Below are positions 7,380 through 15,286 of a stretch of DNA of 23,665 bases, piece after piece (positions within the stretch are counted from its first letter, which is position 1; each line of letters starts with the position of its first letter). Source of the stretch: Leptospirillum sp. GTDB taxonomy: Bacteria; Nitrospirota; Leptospirillia; Leptospirillales; Leptospirillaceae. Position numbers and translations under genes: made by a program. The notes under the pieces were generated by a model. The model had not been told where the DNA came from. It saw only the letters and a program-made list of their open reading frames with translations, and searched no databases. The stretch is taken from the NCBI GenBank assembly GCA_027346125.1, contig DAIEST010000028.1, forward strand, positions 1-23,665, in the 5' to 3' direction.

Positions 7380-7428
7380 TTTTTTATCCTAGCACAAACA
7401 GAATTGGACAAACAGGAGGTTCGAGACG

Positions 7429-7462
7429 AAAAGGGCTGGCCCCCACGCAGGTGAGCCAGCCC
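7429..7462 (-). terminator. Rho-independent terminator after the Ycf48-like gene
   Basis: Read on the minus strand, GGGCTGGC (7462-7455) pairs perfectly with GCCAGCCC (7440-7433) around a 14-base loop, and TTTT follows at once (7432-7429). It sits about 30 bp past the stop of the propeller gene. It separates that gene from the DsrE/F/H operon downstream. Confidence 0.75.
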
Positions 7463-7491
7463 ACAGAAACATTATCCGTCAACCCGGAGGG

Positions 7492-8556
7492 TCAGCTTTT
7501 GCCTTTGTGGAGGATCATTCCGCCAACGCCAACAATCCAGCCCGTATCCGGCATGGGGAACGCGATGTTGTAAAGGTCCAGACCTGTTCCGGACTTGACA
7601 AAGGTCCAGTGATTTCCTGCGTCTACGGTTTTCATGACCATACCCATCACACCGACTGCATACCCCGTTTTCGAATCCAGGAAAGCAACCGCGTGGAGAT
7701 CGTTCAGTTCCCGCTCATCTCCTTCGACACCACGACCCATCGGGCCACGACCCAGCCCGTTCTGAATCGTCCACGAATCACCGCCATTGGCGGTGAACTG
7801 GATCACTCCATGCGTCCCGACGGCCCACCCATTGTTCTGATCGGTAAAGAATACCCCGTAGAGATCCTTCGCAATCGAATTGTTCTTCTTCTTCCAGGTC
7901 TGGCCGCCATCGGTCGTAGCCAGAACAAGACCGTCCTGCCCGACGGCCCACCCAAACTTGGGGTTGGACTTCAGGAAAAAGATGTTCATGATCCACTGTG
8001 CCGAATCGGTCGAAACCCTGGACCAGGTCTCCCCGCCATTGGTCGTATGCAGGAGCGTACCGGCAAAACCTCCGGCCCACCCTTCCTGGGCATTCAGAAA
8101 GGTAATGGTGAACAGATCAAACTTCACTCCCGAATCCTGAGGGGTCCAGGTCTGGCCACCATCGTTCGTGGAAAGGATTGTTCCATTGTTTCCGGCAATC
8201 CATCCGTGGGAAGAATCGACGAATGAAACGGACTGCAGCCAGTGCGTCGTCCCGGACGTCTGAGCAACCCATGTCTTGCCGGCATCGGATGTATGGACGA
8301 TCACTCCGGATGCGCCGGTGACCCAGCCTTCGGACGGACTCACGAATGAAAGACCGTTGAACGGAATGCTGACACCCAGGGTATCCCCGAAACTCCATCC
8401 GCCGTTCGTCGGCGCGGCAACTGCGTTTCCGGTTTTTCCGACAAGGGAGACGGTCGCGAAGAAAAACAAGGCGACCAGACCCAGGACAGACTGAGCAAAC
8501 GTACGTTTGGTGGAATGATTCCTATCGTGGCTGAACTCTGAAGACACTAATCGCAT
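7492..8556 (-). CDS. Secreted Ycf48/HCF136-like beta-propeller protein
   Basis: A 354-residue exported protein. The N-terminus carries basic residues, then the hydrophobic stretch SVLGLVALFFFATVSLVG and an AVAA cleavage region near residue 48. The mature part is built of seven repeats of about 40 residues. Each pairs a GW-x-x-G turn (GWVTGASG, GWIAGNNG, GWAGGFAG, GWAVGQDG, GWAVGTHG, GYAVGVMG, GWIVGVGG) with an Asp-box-like T-xx-GG-x-TW motif. Seven blades make a closed propeller, as in photosystem II assembly factor Ycf48. In non-phototrophs such proteins are envelope propellers of mostly unknown role, perhaps in assembly of membrane complexes. ATG 8556 follows a G-rich ribosome-binding site. 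It is monocistronic, with a candidate promoter upstream and an intrinsic terminator downstream. Confidence 0.88.
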   Translation of the reverse strand: MRLVSSEFSHDRNHSTKRTFAQSVLGLVALFFFATVSLVGKTGNAVAAPTNGGWSFGDTLGVSIPFNGLSFVSPSEGWVTGASGVIVHTSDAGKTWVAQTSGTTHWLQSVSFVDSSHGWIAGNNGTILSTNDGGQTWTPQDSGVKFDLFTITFLNAQEGWAGGFAGTLLHTTNGGETWSRVSTDSAQWIMNIFFLKSNPKFGWAVGQDGLVLATTDGGQTWKKKNNSIAKDLYGVFFTDQNNGWAVGTHGVIQFTANGGDSWTIQNGLGRGPMGRGVEGDERELNDLHAVAFLDSKTGYAVGVMGMVMKTVDAGNHWTFVKSGTGLDLYNIAFPMPDTGWIVGVGGMILHKGKS

Positions 8557-8934
8557 ACACCCCCCATGCCCGGCTTCCCTGAATACAAAGCGGGCGTTCT
8601 CTATTGCAATCCAACCATTTATGATATGCGGTCCGGTATGAGAGCGGAAGTGCGCGCCTTCGGAACGTCACCGGGGCTCGCCGACCGTTCGTCGGGCTTC
8701 TCTGTAAAGGAACGGAGAAAGCCAGTCGGCCTTGCACTTGGGAATTGAGAGTAAATGACCCGGATTATAGGAACTGGCAGAGGAAAAGTCAACGAAAACC
8801 CGGCCTCCCCACCAGATACAGCGGAATCGGCGGGAAACCGGGAGAAGACACGGCTGGACACCGGACTGCTCCCGCCCTTTCCGGATCCCGGACAAAGCCC
8901 GGAACCGGAGACGGGCAGGCAGGGCATCCTGTTG
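8557..8934. other. 378-bp intergenic region
   Basis: This lies between two minus-strand genes, the barrel at 8935 and the propeller ending its 5' side at 8556. I see no gene: the short ORFs have no ribosome-binding site and do not read as proteins. It holds a candidate promoter for the propeller gene (8582-8609). Around 8878-8908 there is a GC-rich imperfect hairpin downstream of the barrel gene, without a U-run. Confidence 0.5.
8582..8609 (-). promoter_or_regulatory. Candidate promoter of the Ycf48-like gene
   Basis: On the minus strand, TTGCAA (8609-8604) and TGTATT (8587-8582) are spaced by 16 bp. They would start transcription about 20 bases before ATG 8556. Both boxes deviate from consensus, so this is tentative. 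Confidence 0.3.
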
Positions 8935-9609
8935 TCAGAAGTAATACCGGAAACCGAGATCGACATTCATGACGCTGCCCAGAAATCCAAGCCCCACTCG
9001 CGTCGACTGTCCGTTTCCAGGACCGTAGAAATCAAGACCCACCGGATTCCACTGGCCGTAGAGCGCCAGCTTCGGCATATCCTCCAGGGCATGCTCCACG
9101 CCCATTCCGGCGGAAATCTGGAGGGCAAATGAAGAGTTGCTTCCTGAAATGAACCCTGGCATCAAGTTGATATCCCCGTACAGGATGGTCCTGTTCGTTT
9201 CGACCAATGCCACCATCGGCTCAATGTGCAACGTCGTCAGGAATTCCGTATTGGGGCTGATCTCGGGAAACCCGAATCCCAGTCCCCCATCCAAGCCGAA
9301 TGTCCTGTTGAACCAGTACCGGACACCCACATAACCGACCGATGTTTCCGTTGTCGCACCCGGGATGATCTCGACAGGCGCCCAGGACAATCCGGCACCC
9401 AGACGATGGACATCCGTATACGTCGACAAACCTCCGCCACCGGCACTTCCATTGGAAGGACCGGAACTGTTTTCGGGCGTCACGGGAACGACCTGGCTGT
9501 CATCGGCACGGGACTCCCCCGAAGTCAGCAGCACCACAGACAAGGCTGCAACAAACAAAGAGATTGTCCATAAGCTGGCCCGGGGACAACTCTGTCGCAC
9601 TGATTGCAT
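8935..9609 (-). CDS. Outer-membrane beta-barrel protein (OmpA/OmpW-like size)
   Basis: A 224-residue exported protein. A signal peptide (hydrophobic TISLFVAALSVVLLTSG, cleavage likely after ESRA) is followed by a short Ser/Gly-rich linker. A small barrel comes next, with alternating amphipathic strands such as LGAGLSWAPVEI, TSVGYVGVRYWFNRTFGLDGGLGFGF, SFALQISAGMGVEHAL and MNVDLGFRYYF. The C-terminal Phe with preceding aromatic residues is the classic BAM recognition signal. I choose ATG 9609 rather than the upstream in-frame ATG 9636, because GGAG lies at the right distance before it and the strong promoter would start transcription within the longer version. Length suits an 8-strand barrel, but no specific family is recognised. 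Confidence 0.8.
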   Translation of the reverse strand: MQSVRQSCPRASLWTISLFVAALSVVLLTSGESRADDSQVVPVTPENSSGPSNGSAGGGGLSTYTDVHRLGAGLSWAPVEIIPGATTETSVGYVGVRYWFNRTFGLDGGLGFGFPEISPNTEFLTTLHIEPMVALVETNRTILYGDINLMPGFISGSNSSFALQISAGMGVEHALEDMPKLALYGQWNPVGLDFYGPGNGQSTRVGLGFLGSVMNVDLGFRYYF

Positions 9610-9638
9610 TTTTTCTCCTTCGCTTAAGGTAAACAATC

Positions 9639-9666
9639 GTCATAAATCTTTACCGGATACTGTCAA
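9639..9666 (-). promoter_or_regulatory. Strong sigma-70-type promoter for the outer-membrane barrel gene
   Basis: On the minus strand, a perfect TTGACA (9666-9661) and TATGAC (9644-9639) are separated by 16 bp. Transcription would begin near 9632, leaving a short leader with a GGAG ribosome-binding site before ATG 9609. It is the best promoter match I see in the window and supports the shorter start of that gene. Confidence 0.65.
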
Positions 9667-9779
9667 TGACGGCACAGGCATTCCCTGACCGGAAAATACC
9701 ATTCCGGCGAACACCTCCAGTTTCTGGCATTTTCCCCTATTTAATATCAACTCTCCATGATCAAAGACCCGGCCCGGGC

Positions 9780-9793
9780 GTGACTTCCGTCAC
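9780..9793. repeat. Short hairpin GTGAC-TTCC-GTCAC downstream of the HAD gene
   Basis: Perfect 5-bp arms flank a 4-base loop, 12 bp past the stop of the minus-strand HAD gene. There is no U-run after it on the minus strand, so it may stabilise or weakly terminate that transcript. Confidence 0.3.
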
Positions 9794-9804
9794 AAATCGG
9801 GGCG

Positions 9805-10491
9805 CTACGAAGAAATCAGGATATCCGTGAGACGGATATCCGAAATGTGACCGAAAACACGATCGGCATGAGAAAGAGACGGGACAGGATATGTGTGACC
9901 CACGGCAAAAGCTTTCATCCCTGCACTCTTGGCCGCTTCGACACCCTGAACGGAGTCTTCGATCACCAGAACATCCGACGATCTCCCCGGAAACCCCGCA
10001 CTTTTCAGACGGGAAAACCCCAGGAAATAACCTTCCGGATCCGGCTTCCCGCGCTTTGTATCCTCCGCGCTGACAATGAACCGGAAGCGCTCGGACAGTC
10101 CTTCCAGTTCAAGCGTCCGCTCGATCTCTCCCCTCAGGGCTCCCGAGACAATCCCGAGAGGAATCCTTTCCGACAATGCATGTATCAAGGAAACGGCCCC
10201 CTCATACAAAGGAAGACCTTTCTCCAGACGGAGACGATAAAGTTCCGACTTTTCCCCGATCAACTCTTCCATCAGGGAATCGGACAGGGGTTCCCCCCGG
10301 GCCAGAGTCCATGCGCCCTGGAAACATCCCCGGTCATCCATCCCCAGGAACTCTGTCCAGTAACGCTTTTCGTCCAGCAAGATGCCCCTTCCGGACAGAA
10401 CCTCCTGAAACAGCTCCAGATGAACGCGCTCATCGTCAATAATGACCCCGTTGAAATCGAAAAGAACTGCCAGCGCACCACCACTTTCCAT
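9805..10491 (-). CDS. HAD-superfamily hydrolase (phosphoglycolate phosphatase / beta-PGM-like)
   Basis: A 228-residue cytoplasmic protein with the HAD core and an N-terminal helical cap. Motif I is VLFDFNGVIIDDE, with nucleophile D12. Motif II is IVSGA (Ser at about 135-138), motif III lies in SAEDTKRGKPDPEGY (Lys of KPDP), and motif IV is VIEDSVQGVEAAKSAGM. This is the layout of phosphoglycolate phosphatase and beta-phosphoglucomutase relatives. The residue two after the nucleophile is Asn instead of the usual general acid/base Asp, which may alter activity or mark a distinct subfamily. Substrate unknown. ATG 10491 follows GAGGAAGG. It appears monocistronic. Confidence 0.88.
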   Translation of the reverse strand: MESGGALAVLFDFNGVIIDDERVHLELFQEVLSGRGILLDEKRYWTEFLGMDDRGCFQGAWTLARGEPLSDSLMEELIGEKSELYRLRLEKGLPLYEGAVSLIHALSERIPLGIVSGALRGEIERTLELEGLSERFRFIVSAEDTKRGKPDPEGYFLGFSRLKSAGFPGRSSDVLVIEDSVQGVEAAKSAGMKAFAVGHTYPVPSLSHADRVFGHISDIRLTDILISS

Positions 10492-11029
10492 CTATTCCGA
10501 CCTTCCTCACGACGAGAATGCACTCATTCCCGAAAATCCACAACCGAAAACCCGGGCAGCAAGGCAATCGGACCACTGCGGAAAGAAAAATTCATCTCCA
10601 TGGACACCCGTGAATATAATAGCCAAGAGATGCTGGAAAACGAATCCCTGATCCGAAAGATACGGGACCGCTCCAATCTCTGTCTCTCCATCCATGCAAC
10701 CCATCGTCCCTCAAAATCGGGAATCGCGCTCGGGCAGGTCCCGCAGGACCAGCGAAGCCGGTTCCTTCGTTCATTGATTCTCATGGTTGTCCGTACACTC
10801 CGGAAGCTGCCCTTTTCCTTGATCCGGAGAAAGAGGTATGATGGAACAGAATTGGTGGGTTCGCGCTTCCGGAAATGGGGGCTCCCAAGTTCAGCGCCGG
10901 CGCGACTTCCAGAATTGAAGTCCGTGATCGTTTGGGCGGGCGAAGAATGGTTTGAGAGACCGTTCATCCGGACCGCCGTTTTCCAGGATCCTAAACCGGG
11001 TACCAGTCTGGTTCAATTAAGGAGATTTT
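10492..11029. other. 538-bp region without a confident gene
   Basis: This lies between the divergent HAD and gamma-carbonic-anhydrase-like genes. One plus-strand frame is open throughout (part of a longer open frame antisense to HAD), and a minus-strand frame is open from 10967 to 10524. Neither has a good ribosome-binding site or a recognisable product. A plus-strand TATAAT at 10615-10620 and a TATGAT at 10837-10842 could be -10 boxes for the 11030 gene. No tRNA-like cloverleaf was seen. Confidence 0.45.
10591..10620 (+). promoter_or_regulatory. Candidate promoter with perfect -10 box
   Basis: TATAAT (10615-10620) with a weak TTCATC (10591-10596) 18 bp upstream. It would give a leader of about 400 nt before the gamma-carbonic-anhydrase-like gene, or drive a short transcript of its own. 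The weak -35 box limits confidence. Confidence 0.3.
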
Positions 11030-11572
11030 GTGATTCTGCCCTACCGGAACATCATGCCCTCCATCGATCCGACCGCCTGGATCGCTCCTTCCGCCGAAGT
11101 GATCGGAGACGTGACGATCGGAGCAGAATCCAGCGTCTGGTTCCAGAGCGTCATTCGGGGAGATGTCCACTGGATCCGGATCGGGTGCCGGACAAATATC
11201 CAGGACCTGAGCATCTGCCACGTCACCAGGCAAACCCATTCCCTCACGATCGGAGACGACGTCACCGTGGGCCATCGGGTCATTCTCCATGGCTGCACGC
11301 TGGGAAACCGGATCCTCGTCGGAATGGGATCCATCATCATGGACGCTGCCATGATCGGAGACGATGTCATCATCGGTGCCGGCTCGCTCGTCACCGAACA
11401 GACGGTGATCGAACCCGGCACCCTGGCGATGGGAAGCCCCGCACGTGTCAAGAGAAAGCTCACTCCGGAGGAACGGGAATGGCTCAGACGTTCCGCAGCC
11501 AATTACGTTTCCTACCGGCTCGACTATAAAAACGCAAACCCGGAAACCCGCATCCTCCAGGACATCCCCTGA
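11030..11572 (+). CDS. Gamma-carbonic-anhydrase-like left-handed beta-helix protein
   Basis: A 180-residue hexapeptide-repeat protein of the gamma-CA/YrdA/PaaY family, which forms trimers with metal sites between subunits. Repeats such as AEVIGDVTIGAESSVWFQSVI run through to IIGAGSLV. The three likely Zn/Fe ligands are visible as H64 (LSICHVT), H82 and H87 (TVGHRVILHGC). NIQDLSICHV and RGDVHWIRIG are family landmarks. Start is GTG 11030 behind an AAGGAG ribosome-binding site; an internal ATG at residue 9 is less well supported. In an autotroph it might serve CO2/bicarbonate exchange, but many homologues show no carbonic anhydrase activity. It is followed after 43 bp by the histidine kinase, so co-transcription is possible. 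Confidence 0.9.
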   Translation: MILPYRNIMPSIDPTAWIAPSAEVIGDVTIGAESSVWFQSVIRGDVHWIRIGCRTNIQDLSICHVTRQTHSLTIGDDVTVGHRVILHGCTLGNRILVGMGSIIMDAAMIGDDVIIGAGSLVTEQTVIEPGTLAMGSPARVKRKLTPEEREWLRRSAANYVSYRLDYKNANPETRILQDIP

Positions 11573-11615
11573 AATTCATGGGTCTGCCCACTGATTGAAT
11601 CCGGAGAAGATTCCC

Positions 11616-13262
11616 GTGAAAGGTCACATCCGAATCCAGTCCCTGATGGTCCTGATCGTCGGCATTCTCATTGTTTGCCTGATGGGAGCCTTCGCTGTCT
11701 GGGACAACCTCCTCGTCAGAAAGAATGTGATCGGAACCCTTCGGAACGAGGGACGCCTCCTCGGACAGGAATTCGCATTTGGAGTCGACATGCGCCACGA
11801 AGCGGATCGTTTCGTGGGAGGGCCCGAAGAGAGTAACGAGGAGTCCCCGGCGGCGCTTGTCAACGAGATCGCATCCCTCAGGAAAGAGATGCGGGCCGTC
11901 ATGACCCTTCGGCACAACGTGACCCGGATCGATCTCATGACACGACATGAAGGACTTCCCCGTCTCGTCACCAGTACAGGCTCTCCATTGTCCCGGGAAG
12001 AACTCGACGCACACACCCTGGTTCACTCCGGGAAGAAGAAGTGGACCAGCATTTCGGAGCGCCGGAATGGAAGGGAGTCCCTCTACGTCGTTGTCCCGTT
12101 CTACCATCGAAACAAGCGTCTTGGAACCGTCGGAATCCGTGTTTCCCTCTATGAAGCGAACATTCTGGTCCGACGGGAACTTGAGCGGACTCTCATCCTT
12201 CTCTTCCTGGGATTTCTTCTGCTGGCCACCATCCTGTCTTTTGCCATCCGAAGCCTGATCCTGAATCCGGTGTACCAGCTCTCCAAAGCGATGGCCAAGG
12301 TCGGCGAAGGCAGTCTGGACACGGAACTCCAGCTGAAAGGGTCCCGGGAAGTCGACGATCTGGTGCAATCCTTCAACCTGATGGTCCGGATGCTCTCGGA
12401 TCGGACACAGGAAAACGAGCTTCTCCTCACCCGGGTTCAGGAACTGAACGATTCCCTGACACAAAAAGTCAGGGAGGCCACACAGGAACTGCTCCTCAAG
12501 AACGAATCCCTCGAGATGGCGGGACGGGAAATGTTTTTCCTCCAGCGCAAGCTTTCCGAAATGGAACGGATGGCCGCAATCGGGGAAGGACTGGCCATTG
12601 TCGCCCACGAACTCGGAAACCCCCTCCACTCCATTTCCGGACATATCGAACTGGCCATGGAGGAAACACATCTCCCGGAATCCGTCTCCAAACATCTGCA
12701 GATCGTCCAGGGGCAACTTGACCGGATGATCAATGTTATCCGGAAGCTTCTGATGATGAGCCGGCGAGAGAGAACACATTCGGAACCTGTTTCCGTCTCC
12801 AACCTGGTATCAGACATGCTCCAGCTTCTGGCCCCGAGACTCGAGAAATCCGGCATTCTCGTGGAAACATCCTATCCGGACCCCTGTCCCATGGTCGATT
12901 CGAATCTTGAAGGACTTCAGAGCATCCTGATCAACTTTCTGGAAAACGCTCTCGACGCCACCGGACCGGGTGGAAAAATCGCGATCCGCTGCATTCAGGA
13001 GAGCACCTTCCTGAGCATGCACATTCAAGACAGTGGTCCGGGAATCCCCCCGGAGAGCCGGGATCTGATCTTTGAGCCATTTTTTACGACAAAACCTCAC
13101 GGAACAGGACTTGGACTTGCGATATGCCGAAAAATCATTGATGATCTTGGAGGTGAAGTCCGGTTGGGAGATGGCACTGGAGGCCATTTCATCCTCAGGA
13201 TCCCATTTGTCCGGTTTTCATCGAACCTGTTCACTCCGGTTTCTCTTGAACAGAACCATTGA
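11616..13262 (+). CDS. Membrane-bound sensor histidine kinase (HAMP, HisKA, HATPase)
   Basis: A 548-residue kinase. GTG 11616 lies nine bases after GGAG; an in-frame TTG at 11595 is an alternative. The N-terminal helix (about 8-30) and second helix (about 192-214) enclose a periplasmic sensor of about 160 residues with no recognised family. HAMP (about 215-268, NPVYQLSKAMAKVGEGSLD) and a coiled coil follow. The H-box is IVAHELGNPLHSISGH with phospho-acceptor H331. The ATPase part shows an N-box (LINFLENALDATGPGG), a G1 box (DSGPGIPPE) and F/G2 boxes (FEPFFTTKPHGTGLGLAI). The NtrB-like H-box and long coiled coil are typical of NtrB/ZraS-type kinases. Its stop lies close to or inside the start of the response regulator, making them a cognate pair. 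The signal sensed is unknown. Confidence 0.93.
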   Translation: MKGHIRIQSLMVLIVGILIVCLMGAFAVWDNLLVRKNVIGTLRNEGRLLGQEFAFGVDMRHEADRFVGGPEESNEESPAALVNEIASLRKEMRAVMTLRHNVTRIDLMTRHEGLPRLVTSTGSPLSREELDAHTLVHSGKKKWTSISERRNGRESLYVVVPFYHRNKRLGTVGIRVSLYEANILVRRELERTLILLFLGFLLLATILSFAIRSLILNPVYQLSKAMAKVGEGSLDTELQLKGSREVDDLVQSFNLMVRMLSDRTQENELLLTRVQELNDSLTQKVREATQELLLKNESLEMAGREMFFLQRKLSEMERMAAIGEGLAIVAHELGNPLHSISGHIELAMEETHLPESVSKHLQIVQGQLDRMINVIRKLLMMSRRERTHSEPVSVSNLVSDMLQLLAPRLEKSGILVETSYPDPCPMVDSNLEGLQSILINFLENALDATGPGGKIAIRCIQESTFLSMHIQDSGPGIPPESRDLIFEPFFTTKPHGTGLGLAICRKIIDDLGGEVRLGDGTGGHFILRIPFVRFSSNLFTPVSLEQNH

Positions 13263-13279
13263 TTATGGTAGGTTCCTCT

Positions 13280-13699
13280 ATGGTTGTTGCCCAGAAAGAC
13301 CTTTCCTTTTCCGTGGTTCGGGGTGGTAAAAGGCGCGTTCTCGTTGTCGAGGACGACGGCGTCGCACTCGACCTTCTGGAAGAGATCCTCAAGAGGGACG
13401 GGTTCCTGGTGTCCGTCGCACAGTCCTATGAAGAGGCACTCCGATGCCTGACATCGGACAGGATTTCCCTCATCCTCACCGACCTCAAGATGCCCGGGAA
13501 AACGGGGATGGATTTGCTGAAATCCGTCAAGGACCTCTACCCTGACCTGCCAGTCATCCTGCTCACTGCGTTCGGCGACGAACATCTCTGGGTGGAAGCC
13601 CTTTCCTCCGGGGCCGCGGACCTTATTCCAAAACCATTCAAGAAACAGGAAATACTTGAAGTAGTGAAACGGACGCTTGACCGTCCCGGTTCGCACTGA
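13280..13699 (+). CDS. Single-domain response regulator (receiver only)
   Basis: About 139 residues forming one CheY-like receiver. The acidic pair is in VLVVEDDG, the phospho-acceptor Asp is in LILTDLKMPGKTGMDLL, the Thr switch is in ILLTAFGDE and the Lys is in LIPKPFKKQE. There is no DNA-binding or enzymatic output domain, so it must act by protein contact or as a phosphorelay intermediate. ATG 13280 is preceded by TAGG at suitable spacing; ATG 13265 and TTG 13259 are in-frame alternatives, the latter overlapping the kinase gene. It lies directly between the kinase and htrA, suggesting a shared envelope-stress theme. Confidence 0.9.
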   Translation: MVVAQKDLSFSVVRGGKRRVLVVEDDGVALDLLEEILKRDGFLVSVAQSYEEALRCLTSDRISLILTDLKMPGKTGMDLLKSVKDLYPDLPVILLTAFGDEHLWVEALSSGAADLIPKPFKKQEILEVVKRTLDRPGSH

Positions 13700-13774
13700 C
13701 TCCGTCCTGAAAACGGATATACCATTCCACATTCGGCATTCCCGCTGATACCAACATCAAGGAGACCGGTTTTG

Positions 13775-15286
13775 ATGAAAAGCTCAATTCGAAAAACCCT
13801 TTCGTTGGGAGCCATCGGCTTCGCCGGACTGATTGCCGGAATAACGCTGGCATCCCACTTCAATTGGATGGGCAAGACAATTGCCAAATCGGAAACTCCC
13901 GATCCCCCCTCCATTTCCCGGAAAGCCATCGAACCCGGTCTCGCACTCCAGAAAGCGTTCGTCACCGTTTCGAATGCCGTGATCCCTTCCGTCGTGAATA
14001 TTTCGACAACTTCGCTGATCACGACCCACCCGAACCCCATTTTCAACGATCCGTTCTTCCGTCAGTTTTTCGGAGCCCCGTTCAATCATGGAGGAGGCAG
14101 AGGCGCTCCCCAGAAGCATGTCGAACGAAGCCTGGGGTCCGGATTCATCATCTCTAAAGACGGCTACATTGTGACGAACTACCATGTCATCAAGCATGCC
14201 ACCAAGGTCATGGTCATGCTCTCGGACAAATCCAGCTACCGGGCGACAGTCGTCGGAAAGGACCCCATGACGGATGTTGCCGTCATCCGGATCCACCCGA
14301 AGAACTCTCTTCCGGTCATTCAATGGGGTGCCTCCCGCTCCGTATCTGTCGGAACGATCGTTCTGGCAATGGGATCCCCGTTTGGACTGACACAATCGGT
14401 CACGATGGGAATCGTTTCCGCCCTGAAGCGGAGCAATATGGGCATCGAGCAATACGAGAACTTCATCCAGACCGATGCCGCCATCAATCCCGGAAACTCG
14501 GGAGGCCCCCTCGTCAACCTTGAGGGGGAAGTCATCGGGATGAACACGGCGATCTATACCACGAATGGCGGATACGAAGGGATCGGATTCGCGATCCCCG
14601 TCGACATGGTCAAGCGCGTCCTGAAGGATCTGATGACCAAAGGGAAGGTTGTCCGGGGATGGCTGGGCGTCTCGATCCAGAATGTCACCGTGGTCATTGC
14701 CAAACAATTCCACCTTCCGGGACACTCGGGCGTTCTCGTCAGTGACGTGCTTCCGGACAGTCCGGCATCAAAGGCCGGCATGAAGCGGGGCGACGTCATC
14801 CTGGCATTGAACGGGCAGGATGTTCTGGATGCCAACGACCTCAGACTTCGGGTTTCACAGATCCCCCCGGGAACCGACGCGGATCTTTCCGTTATCCGGA
14901 ACGGGCACAAGAAATCGCTGACCGTCAAGGTCGGTGAACTTCCGGAAAAACTTTCCATGATGGGCGGACAGGCACCAGTCCCCGGAAACACCCATTTCGA
15001 CAATGTTCTGAACGGGATCGATGTGACCAACCTGGACAACGGTATCCGGGGTCAGTTGAACATACCCGACTCCATTTCCGGCGTGATTATCCAGGGAATT
15101 GCCCCCGGAAGCCAGGCGGAGGCAAGCGGTCTCAAGAGGGGCGACATCATCGAAGAGATCGACCGGCATCCAGTCCGGAGCGTCCGTGCATACATTAATG
15201 CTGCCCGCCATATCGGGAAAACGGAAAATGTCCTTCTGACCATTGTCCGCAACGGTCGGCACAGTTATGTCTCCCTTTCGCCCTGA
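13775..15286 (+). CDS. Do-type periplasmic serine protease HtrA/DegP
   Basis: A 503-residue trypsin-like protease with two PDZ domains, which degrades or refolds damaged envelope proteins. An N-terminal hydrophobic segment (about 10-27) acts as signal peptide or anchor. The catalytic triad is visible as H137 (TNYHVI), D167 (MTDVAVIRI) and S242 (NPGNSGGPLV). PDZ1 begins around GVLVSDVLPDSPASKAGMKRGDVI, and PDZ2 around GVIIQGIAPGSQAEASGLKRGDII. ATG 13775 is chosen over the immediately preceding TTG; an AAGGAGA site lies 9-10 bases upstream. A gap of 75 bp after the response regulator holds a small hairpin (TCCGT 13701-13705, ACGGA 13713-13717) but no clear terminator. The 3' end overlaps ruvC. 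Confidence 0.95.
   Translation: MKSSIRKTLSLGAIGFAGLIAGITLASHFNWMGKTIAKSETPDPPSISRKAIEPGLALQKAFVTVSNAVIPSVVNISTTSLITTHPNPIFNDPFFRQFFGAPFNHGGGRGAPQKHVERSLGSGFIISKDGYIVTNYHVIKHATKVMVMLSDKSSYRATVVGKDPMTDVAVIRIHPKNSLPVIQWGASRSVSVGTIVLAMGSPFGLTQSVTMGIVSALKRSNMGIEQYENFIQTDAAINPGNSGGPLVNLEGEVIGMNTAIYTTNGGYEGIGFAIPVDMVKRVLKDLMTKGKVVRGWLGVSIQNVTVVIAKQFHLPGHSGVLVSDVLPDSPASKAGMKRGDVILALNGQDVLDANDLRLRVSQIPPGTDADLSVIRNGHKKSLTVKVGELPEKLSMMGGQAPVPGNTHFDNVLNGIDVTNLDNGIRGQLNIPDSISGVIIQGIAPGSQAEASGLKRGDIIEEIDRHPVRSVRAYINAARHIGKTENVLLTIVRNGRHSYVSLSP

Noticed and set aside
8878..8908. GC-rich hairpin as terminator of the outer-membrane barrel gene
   Set aside because: The pairing has mismatches and the minus-strand sequence after it is AAAGGGC rather than T-rich.
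9847..11529. A 560-codon open frame on the plus strand
   Set aside because: It is antisense to the HAD gene, runs through the gap and then out of frame through the gamma-carbonic-anhydrase-like gene. Both of those have clear family motifs, and the long frame gives only basic, low-complexity sequence.
13784..14725. 313-codon ORF antisense to htrA
   Set aside because: It is rich in Asp, Gly and Arg, as expected for a shadow of a GC-rich gene. The HtrA frame has all catalytic motifs.
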